NCBI RefSeq assembly: GCF_014648495.1
Contig: NZ_BMRF01000006.1
Location: forward strand, 124,001-188,000
Direction of reading: 5' to 3'
DNA from: Actinomadura cremea
Lineage (GTDB): Bacteria > Actinomycetota > Actinomycetes > Streptosporangiales > Streptosporangiaceae
Length of the DNA: 64,000 bases
Part shown: piece after piece, positions 27,964 to 37,670 of the stretch
Layout of the letters: every line of letters begins with the position of its first letter
How positions within the stretch are numbered: the stretch's first letter is position 1
Program-made: the position numbers and the translations under genes
Notes under the pieces: model-generated
Databases searched by the model: none
The model's input: only the letters and a program-made list of their open reading frames with translations
What the model was told of the DNA's origin: nothing

Positions 27964-29427
27964 ATGGAGCCGGTCGTCCGCACTCAGCACGGCAGGGTCC
28001 GGGGCATCACCCGGGACGGCGTCACCGCCTTCCTCGGCGTCCCGTACGCCGCGCCCCCGTTCGGCCCGAACCGGTTCCGGGCCCCGCGGCCGCCCGAGCC
28101 CTGGGACGGCGTCCGCGACGCGACCGAGTACGGCCCGACGGCCCCGAAACCCGGCTACGCGGGCCCGTTCAGGACCCTCCTGCCCGACCCCGAGATCCCC
28201 GGCGAGGACTGCCTCAACCTCAACGTCTGGACGCCCGAGCCCGGTGCGACCGGGCTGCCGGTCATGGTGTGGATCCACGGCGGCGCGTTCGTCAACGGGT
28301 CCGGCGCCGTCCCCACCTACGACGGGCGCAACTTCGCCCGGGACGGCGTCGTCTGCGTGACGATCAACTACCGGCTCGGCGTCGAGGGCTTCGCGAGCCT
28401 GCCCGGCGCCCCGCTCAACCGGGGCCTGCGCGACCAGATCGCCGCACTCGAATGGGTCCGCGACAACATCGCGGCGTTCGGCGGCGACCCCGGCCGGGTC
28501 ACGGTGTTCGGCGAGTCGGCGGGCGCGATGAGCGTCACCACCCTGCTCTCCCTGGACCTCGGCCTGTTCCGGCGCGCGATCACGCAGAGCGGCTCCGGCA
28601 GCATCGCGCAGGACCCCGACGACGCGCTGCTCGTCGCGAAGGAGATCGCGGCCCGGCTCGGCGTCGAACCGACCGCGGAGGGCTTCGCCGCGCTCGACCC
28701 GTCCGCGATCCTGCCCGTGCAGGCCGCCGTCTCCGGCGAGGTGTCCGCGCTGCCCGACCCCGGCCGCTGGGGCGCCACCACCGCGGCCGGCGGGATGGCG
28801 CTCACCCCGGTGCTGGACGGCGAACTGCTCGCCCACCGGCCCGAGGACGCCATCGCGGCCGGTGCGGGACGGGACGCCGACCTGCTCACCGGCTACACCG
28901 CCGAGGAGTTCCGGCTGTTCCTCATGCCGACCGGCGTCGCCGCCGTCCTCACCCACGACCTGGTCGGCGCCGCCACCGCCGGGATGGGCGTGCCGCCCGC
29001 CGTGGCCGCCGCGTACCGGGACCGGCACCCCGGGCTGAGCGCGGGGGAGCTGATGGCGACGATCATCACCGACAGCCTGTTCCGGATGCCCGCGCACCGC
29101 ACTGCCGCCGGGCACACCGCGAACGGCGGACGGACGTGGATGTACGAGTTCGGCTGGCGGTCGCCCAACCACGACCTCGGCGCCTGCCACGCCCTCGAAC
29201 TCGGCTTCATGTTCGACACCCTCGAACCCGACTCGGCGCTGGCCGGGCCGAACCCGCCGCAGGCCCTCGCCGACGCCATGCACCGGGCGTGGGTGCGGTT
29301 CGCGGCGGACGGCGACCCCGGCTGGGAGCCGTTCGACGTGCCGGCCCGCACCGTCCGCGTCTTCGACGGCGAGGCGAACGCGACCGTCCGCGACCCGCGC
29401 GGCGCCGAGCGCGAACTCTGGGACTGA
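27964..29427 (+). CDS. Type-B carboxylesterase/lipase
   Basis: A 487-residue carboxylesterase family protein that hydrolyses carboxylic esters. It has the oxyanion-hole segment VMVWIHGGAFVNGSG, the family signature EDCLNLNVW and nucleophile Ser in VTVFGESAGAMS. Later Glu/Asp (YTAEEFRLF) and the His in LGACHALELGFMF complete a plausible triad. There is no signal peptide, so it is intracellular. ATG 27964 follows GGAGGCGCGAC. It stands alone after the TetR gene and ends at a bidirectional hairpin. Confidence 0.92.
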   Translation: MEPVVRTQHGRVRGITRDGVTAFLGVPYAAPPFGPNRFRAPRPPEPWDGVRDATEYGPTAPKPGYAGPFRTLLPDPEIPGEDCLNLNVWTPEPGATGLPVMVWIHGGAFVNGSGAVPTYDGRNFARDGVVCVTINYRLGVEGFASLPGAPLNRGLRDQIAALEWVRDNIAAFGGDPGRVTVFGESAGAMSVTTLLSLDLGLFRRAITQSGSGSIAQDPDDALLVAKEIAARLGVEPTAEGFAALDPSAILPVQAAVSGEVSALPDPGRWGATTAAGGMALTPVLDGELLAHRPEDAIAAGAGRDADLLTGYTAEEFRLFLMPTGVAAVLTHDLVGAATAGMGVPPAVAAAYRDRHPGLSAGELMATIITDSLFRMPAHRTAAGHTANGGRTWMYEFGWRSPNHDLGACHALELGFMFDTLEPDSALAGPNPPQALADAMHRAWVRFAADGDPGWEPFDVPARTVRVFDGEANATVRDPRGAERELWD

Positions 29428-29438
29428 GGCCCGCGGCA

Positions 29439-29464
29439 CCGGCCGGGAGAAGACTCCCGGCCGG
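29439..29464. terminator. Bidirectional hairpin
   Basis: The arms CCGGCCGGGAG and CTCCCGGCCGG flank loop AAGA, between the carboxylesterase stop and the stop of the convergent small membrane protein gene. Confidence 0.75.
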
Positions 29465-29470
29465 ACCCCG

Positions 29471-29662
29471 TCAGCCGTTCAGCCGCTTGCGGCCCTGCGC
29501 CCGGACCCGCTTGCGCTGGGACGGGTCGAGCATCAGGTACCCGACGAGCGGCGTGGCGATCACGCCGAGGATGATCAGCGCGGTGAGCCACCACGGGAAG
29601 ATGAACAGGGTCAGGAAGCCGACGGCGACACCGCCGATCACGAATTTGGTCTGGGTCGACAT
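29471..29662 (-). CDS. Small two-helix membrane protein
   Basis: A 63-residue protein with two predicted transmembrane helices (about 7-23 and 25-45) and a strongly basic C-terminus (SQRKRVRAQGRKRLNG). ATG 29662 is preceded by an excellent GGAGG site 5 bp away, the main reason to call it real. The function is unknown. It could be co-transcribed with hisN upstream on the same strand (104-bp gap). Confidence 0.7.
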   Translation of the reverse strand: MSTQTKFVIGGVAVGFLTLFIFPWWLTALIILGVIATPLVGYLMLDPSQRKRVRAQGRKRLNG

Positions 29663-29766
29663 CTCTACCTCCGATACGGGCCGCCCATCTCGCACAACGG
29701 CCGTGCGGCGACCGTCGTTCCACGATATGTCGCGAGTCGCGCGGAGGCCAGTGCCCGTTTCCCCGC

Positions 29767-30570
29767 TCAGATCCGCAGGGAGAGCTGCCCGCCGCCCAGC
29801 GTGCGCAGGACGTCCGCGTGCAGCTTCCCGTTCGTGCACACGACGCTGCCGCCGTCCGGGCCGGGCACACCGGTCAGATCGGTGAACATCCCCCCGGCCT
29901 CCTCCACGATCACCTGGAGCGCCGCGAGGTCCCACAGCGAGACCTCCGGCTCCGTCGACACGTCGACGGCGCCCTCGGCGACCATCATGTGCGACCAGAA
30001 GTCGCCGAACGCCCGCGTCCGCCACACCTCGCGCGTCAGCTCCAGGAACCGGTCCAGCCTGCCCTGCTCCTCCCAGCCGCTCAGGCTCGAGAACGACAGC
30101 GACGCGTCCGACAGCTCCCCGACCGACGACACGCTGATCGGGGTCGCGCGGTTCAGGCTGCGGCCCGCCCAGGCGCCGCCGCCGCGCGCCGCCCACCAGC
30201 GCCGGTTCAGCGCCGGCGCGGACACGACCCCGACGACCACCTCGTCGTTCTCCATCAGCGCGATCAGCGTCGCCCACACCGGCACGCCCCGCACGAAGTT
30301 CTTCGTCGCGTCGATCGGGTCGATGATCCAGCAGCGGTTCCCGCCGCCGGTCCGCCCGTACTCCTCGCCGAGGACCGCGTCGCGCGGCCGGGACCGCCCG
30401 AGCGTGGCGCGCAACTGCTCCTCGACGCCGCGGTCGGCGTCGCTCACCGGCGTCAGGTCCGGCTTGGTCTCGACGTCGAGATCGAGCGCGCGGAAGCGCT
30501 TGGTCGTGATGTCATCGGCCTGGTCCGCCAGCACGTGCGCGAAACGCAGGTCATCGGAATAGCCCGCCAC
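29767..30570 (-). CDS. hisN: Histidinol-phosphatase, inositol monophosphatase-like (HisN)
   Basis: A 267-residue member of the IMPase superfamily. Metal-binding and catalytic motifs are GEEYGRTG, the core [18 protein letters not shown] and SLWDLAAL near the C-terminus. The [15 protein letters not shown] segment and overall length match actinobacterial histidinol-phosphatase HisN, which makes histidinol in histidine biosynthesis. Inositol-phosphate phosphatase activity remains possible. The start is taken at GTG 30570 ([16 protein letters not shown]), matching family N-termini. No clear ribosome-binding site is seen. Confidence 0.85.
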   Translation of the reverse strand: MAGYSDDLRFAHVLADQADDITTKRFRALDLDVETKPDLTPVSDADRGVEEQLRATLGRSRPRDAVLGEEYGRTGGGNRCWIIDPIDATKNFVRGVPVWATLIALMENDEVVVGVVSAPALNRRWWAARGGGAWAGRSLNRATPISVSSVGELSDASLSFSSLSGWEEQGRLDRFLELTREVWRTRAFGDFWSHMMVAEGAVDVSTEPEVSLWDLAALQVIVEEAGGMFTDLTGVPGPDGGSVVCTNGKLHADVLRTLGGGQLSLRI

Positions 30571-30707
30571 GGCGTGCCACGCTACCGCGACCGCCGCGCG
30601 GCCCGACACACCCGGGCCGCCCGTGCGGTCGGCCCCGTTCCCGCTTTTCGGGCGCCCGTCGGCGTGACGGCCCGCCCGGAAGGCCCGACCGATGGCAGCA
30701 TGGGCGC

Positions 30708-31556
30708 ATGGCCCACGAACTGCCCGGATGGGTGGCCGAGCTGACCGACCCGCGCCGCGCCCGGACGCTGGACGAGCTCGCCGACCGGCTCGTCCCCCTC
30801 GCCGAGCACGCCATCGACGTCTCCCGCCGGCTCCAGGCCCAGCTGAACGAGCTGAACGACCCGTTCAGGCGGGAGGCGCTCCACGGCCGCGTCGACCGGC
30901 TGAAGTCCCGCGCGGGCGAGGCCCTGGAGGAGATCACCGGCGAACTCGCCGCGTCCGGGGACCGGCACATCGAACGCCTCTGGACGGACTGGACCGGACG
31001 GGCGGGCCCCGCCGACCTCGCCCGCGAGCCCGAACTGCGGCGGCTCGTGGACCGCGAGGTCGTCCCCGCCCTGTCCGAACGGCACCGGGAGTCCGCCGAG
31101 CGGGTCGCCGAGCGGACGTCCCGGGCGCTGGAGGAGGCCGCGCAGACGCTCCTCACCCGCGTGGAGGAGCTGGCCAGGGCCGTCACCGCCCTCGTCCACG
31201 ACGTGCTGCCGCTCGCCCGCGAGGGCCTGGAGCTCGCCGGCCGGATCTCCGCCCTGTCCGGCTCGGCCCGCCGCGCCGGGCGCGGCCCGGTCCCGGCCGA
31301 ACTGGCCGGCTCCGCCACCGAGGTGACCCGCGCCTTCGACGAGGCCGTCGCCCGCCTCGAACTCGAGTGGGCCGCGCTCGGCTCCCGCGCCGCGACCGTC
31401 CGGGCGGCGCTGCGCGGCGCGGAGGAGAGCGCGTTCAGCCAGGTCACCGAGGAGATGACCCGCTGCGTCGAGGACCTCGCCCCCGAGCACGTCAAGGCGC
31501 TGAACGAGGCCGAGGAGCGCGCCCGCGCCCTCTTCGGGGAACCCACGGTGGGCTAG
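30708..31556 (+). CDS. Hypothetical coiled-coil protein
   Basis: A 282-residue, almost entirely helical protein rich in Glu, Arg, Ala and Leu, with heptad-like spacing across most of its length. It lacks a signal peptide, membrane helix or recognised catalytic motif. The N-terminal [15 protein letters not shown] resembles proteins that precede a coiled coil in some toxin-system or cell-division accessory proteins, but I do not recognise the family. Its stop overlaps the stop of the convergent kinase remnant by 4 bp. It is divergent from hisN. Confidence 0.7.
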   Translation: MAHELPGWVAELTDPRRARTLDELADRLVPLAEHAIDVSRRLQAQLNELNDPFRREALHGRVDRLKSRAGEALEEITGELAASGDRHIERLWTDWTGRAGPADLAREPELRRLVDREVVPALSERHRESAERVAERTSRALEEAAQTLLTRVEELARAVTALVHDVLPLAREGLELAGRISALSGSARRAGRGPVPAELAGSATEVTRAFDEAVARLELEWAALGSRAATVRAALRGAEESAFSQVTEEMTRCVEDLAPEHVKALNEAEERARALFGEPTVG

Positions 31557-32101
31557 GACCGGCGGAGCGTTCTCAGGAACATCTCGTAGTGGGGCACCGA
31601 CTCCTCCCACCGGTCCAGCTGCGCGGTCAGGATGGCGCTGTAGAGGGCGCCGTCGAACCGGAACAGCCGCATCCTCATCCGGGTTTCGAGGTCGGCCGCG
31701 TCGAACCTGAACTGGAGTTCGGCCGCATCGTCGCCGAGGTAGCGGAGTTCGGTGAACCGCTCCTCCGCGTACCCCGGATAGTGCTCCGGGTCGTCGGCGA
31801 AGGACCTGGCCGCGTTCTGGAGCGCCTCGCTCACGTCTACCCAGGGGCGGCCGCCCTCCTCGACGACGTCGTGCACGGTGACGATGCCGGGGTGGTCGAG
31901 CCGCGTCGCCGCCCTCGCCTCCCGGACGATGCGCGCGTGCGCCCGCCCGGTCGCGTCGCCTCCCAGGTGGTCCGGGAGCGACACCTCCTGCACCGCGATC
32001 TCCCGGTCCGGCACGAGGTCGCGGGCGCGCCACACCGGGCCCGTCCCGTTGCGGCCGAGCGGCTCCACCAGCTCGTACCGTCCGGCGATGACGTGAGTCA
32101 T
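31553..32101 (-). CDS. Truncated, probably inactive Ser/Thr kinase-like protein
   Basis: 182 residues. Residues 5-85 are a kinase N-lobe: AGRYELVEPLGRNGTGPVWRARD, then IVREARAATRLDHPGIVTVHDVVEEG. The invariant ATP-binding Lys is Gln (EIAVQEVSLP) and the Gly-loop is degenerate. Directly after GRPWVDV the sequence jumps to a C-terminal domain (LRYLGDDAAELQFRFD to [14 protein letters not shown]) of the kind found outside the membrane in related kinases. The C-lobe, catalytic loop and transmembrane helix are all missing. The reading frame is open, so an internal deletion is likely. It may be a pseudogene in decay. Confidence 0.7.
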   Translation of the reverse strand: MTHVIAGRYELVEPLGRNGTGPVWRARDLVPDREIAVQEVSLPDHLGGDATGRAHARIVREARAATRLDHPGIVTVHDVVEEGGRPWVDVSEALQNAARSFADDPEHYPGYAEERFTELRYLGDDAAELQFRFDAADLETRMRMRLFRFDGALYSAILTAQLDRWEESVPHYEMFLRTLRRS

Positions 32102-32248
32102 GTAAAGGACGGTAAGCGGACATAGCGGGAAATCCCGGCCCGGAATTGGCCGGTCATGGCCTGCATGGGGAGCGGCCGAGTCCACCTCGGCCGCGTCGGC
32201 GAGGGAACCGCCCAGGTCGGCCGCGCTCTCCGCGATCCGCCGCGTAGA

Positions 32249-32311
32249 GGTGGCGCCCAGCGACCACAGGTCGGACGCCGGGGACGCCTTCTGCCTGCGG
32301 GCCTGCTCGGG
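32249..32311 (-). pseudogene. Kinase activation-loop/subdomain IX remnant
   Basis: The minus strand encodes PEQARRQKASPASDLWSLGAT, matching the kinase APE-to-subdomain IX block (APEQARG...SDLWSLGAT). It lies upstream of the truncated kinase rather than between its two parts, and has no kinase sequence on either side. The surrounding 32102-32379 region holds no other convincing gene. Confidence 0.6.
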
Positions 32312-32379
32312 CCGTAACGGTCGGCGATCACAAGGGGCATGAGAGGGGCGATGCCGACGCGCGGCGACCTTCCGGACGG

Positions 32380-33342
32380 TTATTCCGGTTCGCCCTCGCG
32401 GCTGGAGAGCAGCCGGCGCAGCGAGTCGAGGCGGGCCCTGCCCGCGTGGCCCTCGGCGACCCACGCGTCCAGCCCGCAGTCGTCCTGGAAGTGGTCGCAC
32501 TGCGGCGGGCAGCGCTCCGCCGCCCCCTCCGCGAGGTCCTCGAAGGCGTTGATCACGTTCGCCGGCTCGACGTGCGCCAGCCCGAAGCTCCGCACGCCCG
32601 GGGTGTCGATGATCCAGCCGTCCCCGCCGGGCAGCTCCAGCGCGATCGCCGACGACGAGGTGTGCCGGCCGCGCCCGGTGACCGCGTTGACGTTCCCGAC
32701 CGCCCGCTCCGCGTCCGGCACCAGCGCGTTCACCAGCGTCGACTTGCCGACGCCCGAGTGCCCGACCAGCACGCTCGTCCGTCCGGACAGGTGCCCGCGC
32801 AGCTCGCTCAGATCACCGTCGCGCCGCGTCGCCACGCACGGGAACCCGAGCGGCGCGTACTCGGCGATCAGCTCGGCGGGGTCGGCGAGGTCGGCCTTGG
32901 TCAGGCACAGCAGCGGGTCCATGCCCGCGGCGTAGGCGGCCACGAGCTGCCGGTCGATCATCCGGGGCCGCGGCTCCGGGTCGGCCAGCGCCGTCACGAT
33001 GACCAGCCGGTCGGCGTTGGCGACCACGATCCGCTCGAACGGGTCGGTGTCGTCGGCGGTCCGGCGCAGCGTCGACGTCCGCGGCTCCACCCGGACGATC
33101 CGGGCGAGCGTGTCCGTGGCGCCCGACACGTCCCCGACCAGCGCCACCCGGTCGCCCACCACCACGCCCTTGCGGCCGAGCTCGCGGGCGCGCATCGCCG
33201 TGACGGCGCGCTCGTCGGCGGTGCCGGGCTCGGCGAGGCAGCGGTAGCGGCCCCGGTCCACCGCGATCACCAGGGCCGCGGACGCGTCCTCGTGCGCCGG
33301 ACGGCGGCGGGTGCGCGGCCGCGACCCGCGCCCGGGCCGCAC
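32380..33342 (-). CDS. rsgA: Ribosome small-subunit-dependent GTPase RsgA
   Basis: A circularly permuted GTPase assisting late 30S ribosome maturation. Motif order is G4 (LTKAD), G1 (GHSGVGKST), G3 (DTPGVRSFG), followed by a zinc-binding CPPQCDHFQDDC. Residues 1-60 form the OB-fold. The annotated start is GTG 33342. Homologues begin about 13 residues earlier with an acidic YDEDDVRV stretch, which is encoded here in frame back to a CTG at 33381, just after GCGAGG and before an in-frame stop. The true start may be that CTG. It lies directly downstream of aroA, a common actinobacterial pairing. Confidence 0.93.
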   Translation of the reverse strand: MRPGRGSRPRTRRRPAHEDASAALVIAVDRGRYRCLAEPGTADERAVTAMRARELGRKGVVVGDRVALVGDVSGATDTLARIVRVEPRTSTLRRTADDTDPFERIVVANADRLVIVTALADPEPRPRMIDRQLVAAYAAGMDPLLCLTKADLADPAELIAEYAPLGFPCVATRRDGDLSELRGHLSGRTSVLVGHSGVGKSTLVNALVPDAERAVGNVNAVTGRGRHTSSSAIALELPGGDGWIIDTPGVRSFGLAHVEPANVINAFEDLAEGAAERCPPQCDHFQDDCGLDAWVAEGHAGRARLDSLRRLLSSREGEPE

Positions 33343-33399
33343 CCGGACGTCGTCCTCGTCATATTCCCGTCGTCGTGCCAGCGCCTCGCCCTCTCATCC

Positions 33400-34683
33400 T
33401 CAGCCGGACGCCCGCAGCGACGCCCACAGCGCGGTGAAGTCCGGCATCGTCTTGCCGACCGTGTCCGGATTCTCCACCTCGACGCCGGGAACGGCCAGCC
33501 CCAGCACGGCCGCCGCCATCACCATCCGGTGGTCGTCGTAGGTGCGGAACACCCCGCCGCGCAGCGGCCGCGGCCGGATCTCCAGCCCGTCCGGCAGCTC
33601 CCGGGCGTCGCCGCCCAGCCGGTTCAGCTCGGTGACCAGCGCCGCGAGCCGGTCGGTCTCGTGCCCGCGCAGGTGCGCGATGCCCGTCAGCCGCGACGGC
33701 GACCCGGCGAGCGCCGCGAGCGCCGCCAGGACGGGCGTGAGTTCGCCGACCTCGTGCAGATCGGCCTCCAGCCCCGCGTACGACCCGGCCCCCGGGCCCC
33801 GCACCGTCAGCCCGTCCGGGCCGAGCGACACCTCGGCGCCCATCGCGGCGAGGAGGCCGCGCAGCGCGTCGCCCGGCTGCGCCGTCGCGTCCGGCCAGCC
33901 CGGGACGGTGACGCGCCCGCCCGTGACGAGCGCGGCGCCGAGGAACTGCGCGGCGTTCGACAGGTCGGGCTCGATGACCCACTCGCCGCCGCGCAGCGGG
34001 CCCGGCGCGACCCGCCACAGGTTCTCGCCGGTCTCCACCGCCGCGCCCGCCGCGCGCAGCATCTGGACGGTCATCGCCAGGTGCGGCGCCGACGGGACCG
34101 GCGGCCCCTCGTGCCGCACCTCCACGCCCTTGCCGAACCGGGGCGCGGCCAGTAGCAGCCCCGACACCAGCTGCGACGAGCCGGACGCGTCGATCGTCAC
34201 CGCGCCGCCCGCCAGCGCGCCCGTCCCGCGGACCGTGAACGGCAGCGCTCCGCGCCCGCCGTCGCCGATGTCCGCGCCGAGCGCCCGCAGCGCCGCGATG
34301 AGCGGACCCATCGGACGTTCGCGGGCGCGCGGGTCGCCGTCGATCGCCACCTCGCCGCGCGCGAGCGCCGCCACCGGGGGCAGGAAGCGCATCACCGTGC
34401 CCGCGAGCCCCACGTCCACCCGCGCCGGACCCGCCAGCTCACCCGGGAGGACCTGCCAGTCGTCCCAGTCCTCCCCGATGCCGACCCCGAGCGCGCGCAG
34501 CGCGTCCGCCATCAGGTCGGTGTCGCGGCTGCGGAGGGGGCGGTGGACGGAGACCGGTTCGTCGGCCAGCGCCGCCAGGACCAGCGCCCGGTTGGTCATC
34601 GACTTCGACCCGGGCAACGCCACGGTGGCGTCCACGGGCCCATCGGCGACCGGCGCCGGCCAGTGCGGAGACGGAGAGGACAT
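33400..34683 (-). CDS. aroA: EPSP synthase (3-phosphoshikimate 1-carboxyvinyltransferase)
   Basis: A 427-residue AroA that catalyses the sixth shikimate-pathway step, transferring enolpyruvyl from PEP to shikimate-3-phosphate. The substrate-binding opening [34 protein letters not shown], the [17 protein letters not shown] segment and the C-terminal [16 protein letters not shown] are present. The length is standard. ATG 34683 is the start. rsgA follows within about 20 bp, so the two are likely co-transcribed. Confidence 0.96.
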   Translation of the reverse strand: MSSPSPHWPAPVADGPVDATVALPGSKSMTNRALVLAALADEPVSVHRPLRSRDTDLMADALRALGVGIGEDWDDWQVLPGELAGPARVDVGLAGTVMRFLPPVAALARGEVAIDGDPRARERPMGPLIAALRALGADIGDGGRGALPFTVRGTGALAGGAVTIDASGSSQLVSGLLLAAPRFGKGVEVRHEGPPVPSAPHLAMTVQMLRAAGAAVETGENLWRVAPGPLRGGEWVIEPDLSNAAQFLGAALVTGGRVTVPGWPDATAQPGDALRGLLAAMGAEVSLGPDGLTVRGPGAGSYAGLEADLHEVGELTPVLAALAALAGSPSRLTGIAHLRGHETDRLAALVTELNRLGGDARELPDGLEIRPRPLRGGVFRTYDDHRMVMAAAVLGLAVPGVEVENPDTVGKTMPDFTALWASLRASG

Positions 34684-34731
34684 GGGCGTAGTTTATTGCG
34701 TCGCCTGCGGCGTCAGGCCCCGGAGGGCCAT

Positions 34732-34768
34732 CCTTCAACGGGCGCCGCGTGCGGGCGCCCGTTGAAGG
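34732..34768. terminator. Strong stem-loop between aroA and the DoxX gene
   Basis: Perfect 15-bp arms (CCTTCAACGGGCGCC and its complement) enclose a 7-nt loop, downstream of the DoxX gene stop and upstream of aroA. It is most simply the DoxX terminator. An attenuator role for aroA is possible but unsupported. Confidence 0.65.
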
Positions 34769-34838
34769 CTCGGAGGTGCCTTCGGACGGCGCGATCGCAG
34801 CGGTCGGTCCGCTCGGGGGCGGGGGCGACGGCCGGAGG

Positions 34839-35771
34839 TCAGCGTTTGACCGCTTGCTTGACCTTCCCCGCCTGCACGGCGGTGTTCGCCTTGACCGTGT
34901 GCCCGGCCTTCATCGCGCGCTGGGCCTGCGCGGACGTCCCGGACCTGACGGTCTTGCCGGCCTGCTTGCCCTGCTGCATGCGCGCCTGCAGGGTGCCGGT
35001 GCCGTTCTTCCCCGCGCCCTTGGCGACGGCCTTGAACGGACCCACGCCGATGGTCCGGGCGCCCTTGCGGCCGCCCTTCATGCTCTTGCCCACGCTCTTC
35101 GACATGCCCTTCGACATGCTCTTCGCGCTCTGGGCGATGCCCATGCCCTTGCCGGCGCCCTTCCCGGCGCGGAAGGCCATGCCGGCCGTGGTCGACTTGC
35201 CGGCCTTCGCGGCCTTCCGGCCGCTCTCCGCGCGGGCGATCCGGACCTGGCGGGCGGCCTCCCGGCGGGCGTCCCGCAGCGTCGTCGCGGCCTCACGGCG
35301 CAGCGCCCGCGCCTCCGAACCGCGCTTGATCTGCGTCTCCCGCGCCGCGCGCCGCACCTCCGCCAGCCGGGGCGCCCGGCGCGGCTCGGTGGCCACCATC
35401 AGCAGCGCGCCGAACAGGCCGGCGTTCTTCAGCAGGTGCGCGCGCTCGTTCGCGCGGTCGTCCGGATCGTCCTCGGTCCAGTAGCGGTGCTCGGACGCCA
35501 GCGCGGGGACGACCTGGGCCGCGAGCAGCAGCGCCGTCAGCCGGCGGAACCGGCCGGTCAGCAGGAGGGTCCCGGTGCCGACGCTGAGCGCCCCGTGCAT
35601 CCGCACGAGGGTCTCGGGGTCCTTCGGCAGCCACTCGAGCCGGTCCGTCACCGGCTTGGCCACCGGCGCGACCCGCTCCGCCCGCTCCCGCGGGTCCCGC
35701 ATCGCGTCGAGTCCGGTCATGATGAAAGGGGCCGCCACGAACGGGCGGGCCAGAGTCGTGAACGGTCGCAT
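34839..35771 (-). CDS. DoxX family membrane protein with long basic tail
   Basis: 310 residues. The first 140 form a DoxX-like four-helix membrane domain (ARPFVAAPFIMTGLDAMRDP, HGALSVGTGTLLLTGRFRRL, HLLKNAGLFGALLM). The remaining 160 residues are extremely rich in Lys, Arg, Ala, Gly, Met and Ser, with quasi-repeats such as KSMSKGMSKSVGKSMKGGRKG. They look like histone H1- or HU-tail sequence. DoxX proteins are usually about 150 residues, so the tail is an addition. The tail would be cytoplasmic and could bind nucleic acid or acidic lipids. That is inference. Confidence 0.82.
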   Translation of the reverse strand: MRPFTTLARPFVAAPFIMTGLDAMRDPRERAERVAPVAKPVTDRLEWLPKDPETLVRMHGALSVGTGTLLLTGRFRRLTALLLAAQVVPALASEHRYWTEDDPDDRANERAHLLKNAGLFGALLMVATEPRRAPRLAEVRRAARETQIKRGSEARALRREAATTLRDARREAARQVRIARAESGRKAAKAGKSTTAGMAFRAGKGAGKGMGIAQSAKSMSKGMSKSVGKSMKGGRKGARTIGVGPFKAVAKGAGKNGTGTLQARMQQGKQAGKTVRSGTSAQAQRAMKAGHTVKANTAVQAGKVKQAVKR

Positions 35772-35822
35772 GACCCGCTACATGCCCAACACGCCGGGCC
35801 TCATGCGCGGCAGGATGGACAC

Positions 35823-36602
35823 ATGTGCGGTCGATATGCCACCTCCCGGGCCCGCCAGGAACTGCTCGACGAGTTCCGCGTGCAGGTCGACGCCGTCGAA
35901 GGCGATCTCGAACCCGACTACAACGTCGCGCCCACCAAGCAGGTGCCGGTCGTCCTCGACCGCGCCCCGAAGGACGCACCCGAGGAGTCCGCCGGCAGGC
36001 GGCACGTCCGGCAGTTGCGGACGGTCCGCTGGGGCCTCGTCCCGTCCTGGGCCAAGGACCCCGCGATCGGCAGCCGGATGATCAACGCGCGGGCCGAGAC
36101 GGTGCACGAGAAGCCGTCCTACCGGCGCGCGTTCGCCAAGCGCCGCTGCCTGCTGCCCGCCGACGGGTACTTCGAGTGGTACGTCCTGCAGAACGGGGAG
36201 GCCGAGCCGAAGCCCAAGCGGCCGCCGAAGCAGCCGTTCTTCATCCGCCCGAAGGACGGCGAGGTCATGGCCATGGCCGGGCTCTACGAGCTGTGGAAGA
36301 CGCCCGAGGACGAGTGGCTCTGGACGTGCACGGTCATCACCACGAACGCGCCGGACGACCTCGGTCGCATCCACGACCGGATGCCGATGGTCGTCGAGCC
36401 GGACCGCTGGGACGCCTGGCTCGACCCGGAGCTCACCGACCCCGACCGCGTCCGCGGCCTGCTCGTCCCCGCCATGGCCGGGACGATGGACGCCTTTCCG
36501 GTGTCGAAAGCCGTCAACAACGTGAAGAACAACGGGCCCGGACTCATCGAACCGGCCAGTGACGGGGACGGCTCCGCCGACCATTCGGACGCCCTGTTCT
36601 GA
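35823..36602 (+). CDS. SOS response-associated peptidase (SRAP/YedK family)
   Basis: A 259-residue SRAP protein. After removal of Met1, Cys2 (MCGRYATS) becomes the N-terminal residue that covalently caps abasic sites in single-stranded DNA. Other active-site elements are present: NVAPTKQVPVV, WGLVPSWAKDP, NARAETV, the Glu in GYFEWY and the His in IHDRMPMVV. It starts at ATG 35823, divergent from the DoxX gene with 51 bp between. No LexA-type box was recognised in that gap. Confidence 0.95.
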   Translation: MCGRYATSRARQELLDEFRVQVDAVEGDLEPDYNVAPTKQVPVVLDRAPKDAPEESAGRRHVRQLRTVRWGLVPSWAKDPAIGSRMINARAETVHEKPSYRRAFAKRRCLLPADGYFEWYVLQNGEAEPKPKRPPKQPFFIRPKDGEVMAMAGLYELWKTPEDEWLWTCTVITTNAPDDLGRIHDRMPMVVEPDRWDAWLDPELTDPDRVRGLLVPAMAGTMDAFPVSKAVNNVKNNGPGLIEPASDGDGSADHSDALF

Positions 36603-36743
36603 CCGGGCGCCAGGCCGTCCGGAAGCGAGGCCCGGAGGGCGTGCTCCCTGACCTGGACCGTTCCATCGCGAGCCCGCGCGACGAGCGCGCCGACCCCGGC
36701 CACTCCGCCGCCGCCGACGCGGGGCGGGGCCGGCCGACCGCAG

Positions 36744-37547
36744 TCAGGGCATGACGGCGCTCGCCAGCAGGTGGATGCCCAGGGACTCGTCGCCCGTGGG
36801 CGCGTTGAGCTCCGTGCGGACGAGCCGGGGCAGCGCGCGCGGCGAGCGGCCGAGGACGTGCTCGACGGTCGAGGGCGACAGCACCGTGCGCGGCCTGATC
36901 CACTCGACCTCGAGGCCCGCGCCGCCGAGCAGCTCGCGCAGCTGCTCGGCGCCGAAGCACCGGGTGATCGTCCCGTCCGGCCAGGGGACGAGGACGACCT
37001 CCGCGCTCGGCACGTCCGACAGGTGCGCCCAGTAGTTGCGCTCGGCGAGCAGCGCCATGCCGAGCGTCAGCGAGTCCACGCACAGCAGGACGCGGCCGCC
37101 CGGCCGCAGCACCCGGGCGATTTCGCCGACCGTCTCCTCGGTCGCCAGATGCCGGGACAGGACGCGGTTCTCCGCGACGACGGCGTCCACGGACGCGCCG
37201 TCGAGGAACGCGAGCGTCCCCGAGTCGCCCAGCACCGGGATCGTCCCGGCCGCCCCGTCGCCGGACGGGCCGGACGCGCCGTCGGGCGCGGCCCGCTCCA
37301 GCAGCGGGTCGCGGACCTCCAGCACCGAGTGGCCCGCCCCGGCGGCGAGCCCCGCGCACCGCCCGTCCCCGCCGGACAGGTCCAGCACCCGGGACGGGCC
37401 GCGCGGCAGCCACCGCGTCAGTTGGGCATCGGCCACCGCCCAGTAGAAGGTCCAGTAGCGCTCCAGAGAGTCCCCCGCTCCGTCGCCGGAGGGATCGCGC
37501 AGGCTGGCGATGGTGGGCTCGGGAGGTCGTGCCGGCACCGGTAGCAC
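36744..37547 (-). CDS. Class I SAM-dependent methyltransferase
   Basis: About 267 residues with a Rossmann-like methyltransferase core: motif I appears as [16 protein letters not shown], followed by an acidic loop, and motif post-I to IV as [31 protein letters not shown] corresponds to the usual FRVLKPGG strand. The C-terminal part ([19 protein letters not shown]) completes the sheet. The substrate is unknown. It is divergent from sigR. The start is uncertain: GTG 37547 is used, and an upstream ATG near 37604 is possible. Confidence 0.78.
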   Translation of the reverse strand: MLPVPARPPEPTIASLRDPSGDGAGDSLERYWTFYWAVADAQLTRWLPRGPSRVLDLSGGDGRCAGLAAGAGHSVLEVRDPLLERAAPDGASGPSGDGAAGTIPVLGDSGTLAFLDGASVDAVVAENRVLSRHLATEETVGEIARVLRPGGRVLLCVDSLTLGMALLAERNYWAHLSDVPSAEVVLVPWPDGTITRCFGAEQLRELLGGAGLEVEWIRPRTVLSPSTVEHVLGRSPRALPRLVRTELNAPTGDESLGIHLLASAVMP

Positions 37548-37670
37548 CGCTTTGCTCCTGTTCTCGCCATATAGGTCACTTCTTCCCCGTCCGGGCCCGG
37601 TCATCACCCTCCGTGCAGGACACGGCCGGAAAGCCCTCCCCAGCCTTCCCGCGACCGTGATCCGGATCGC

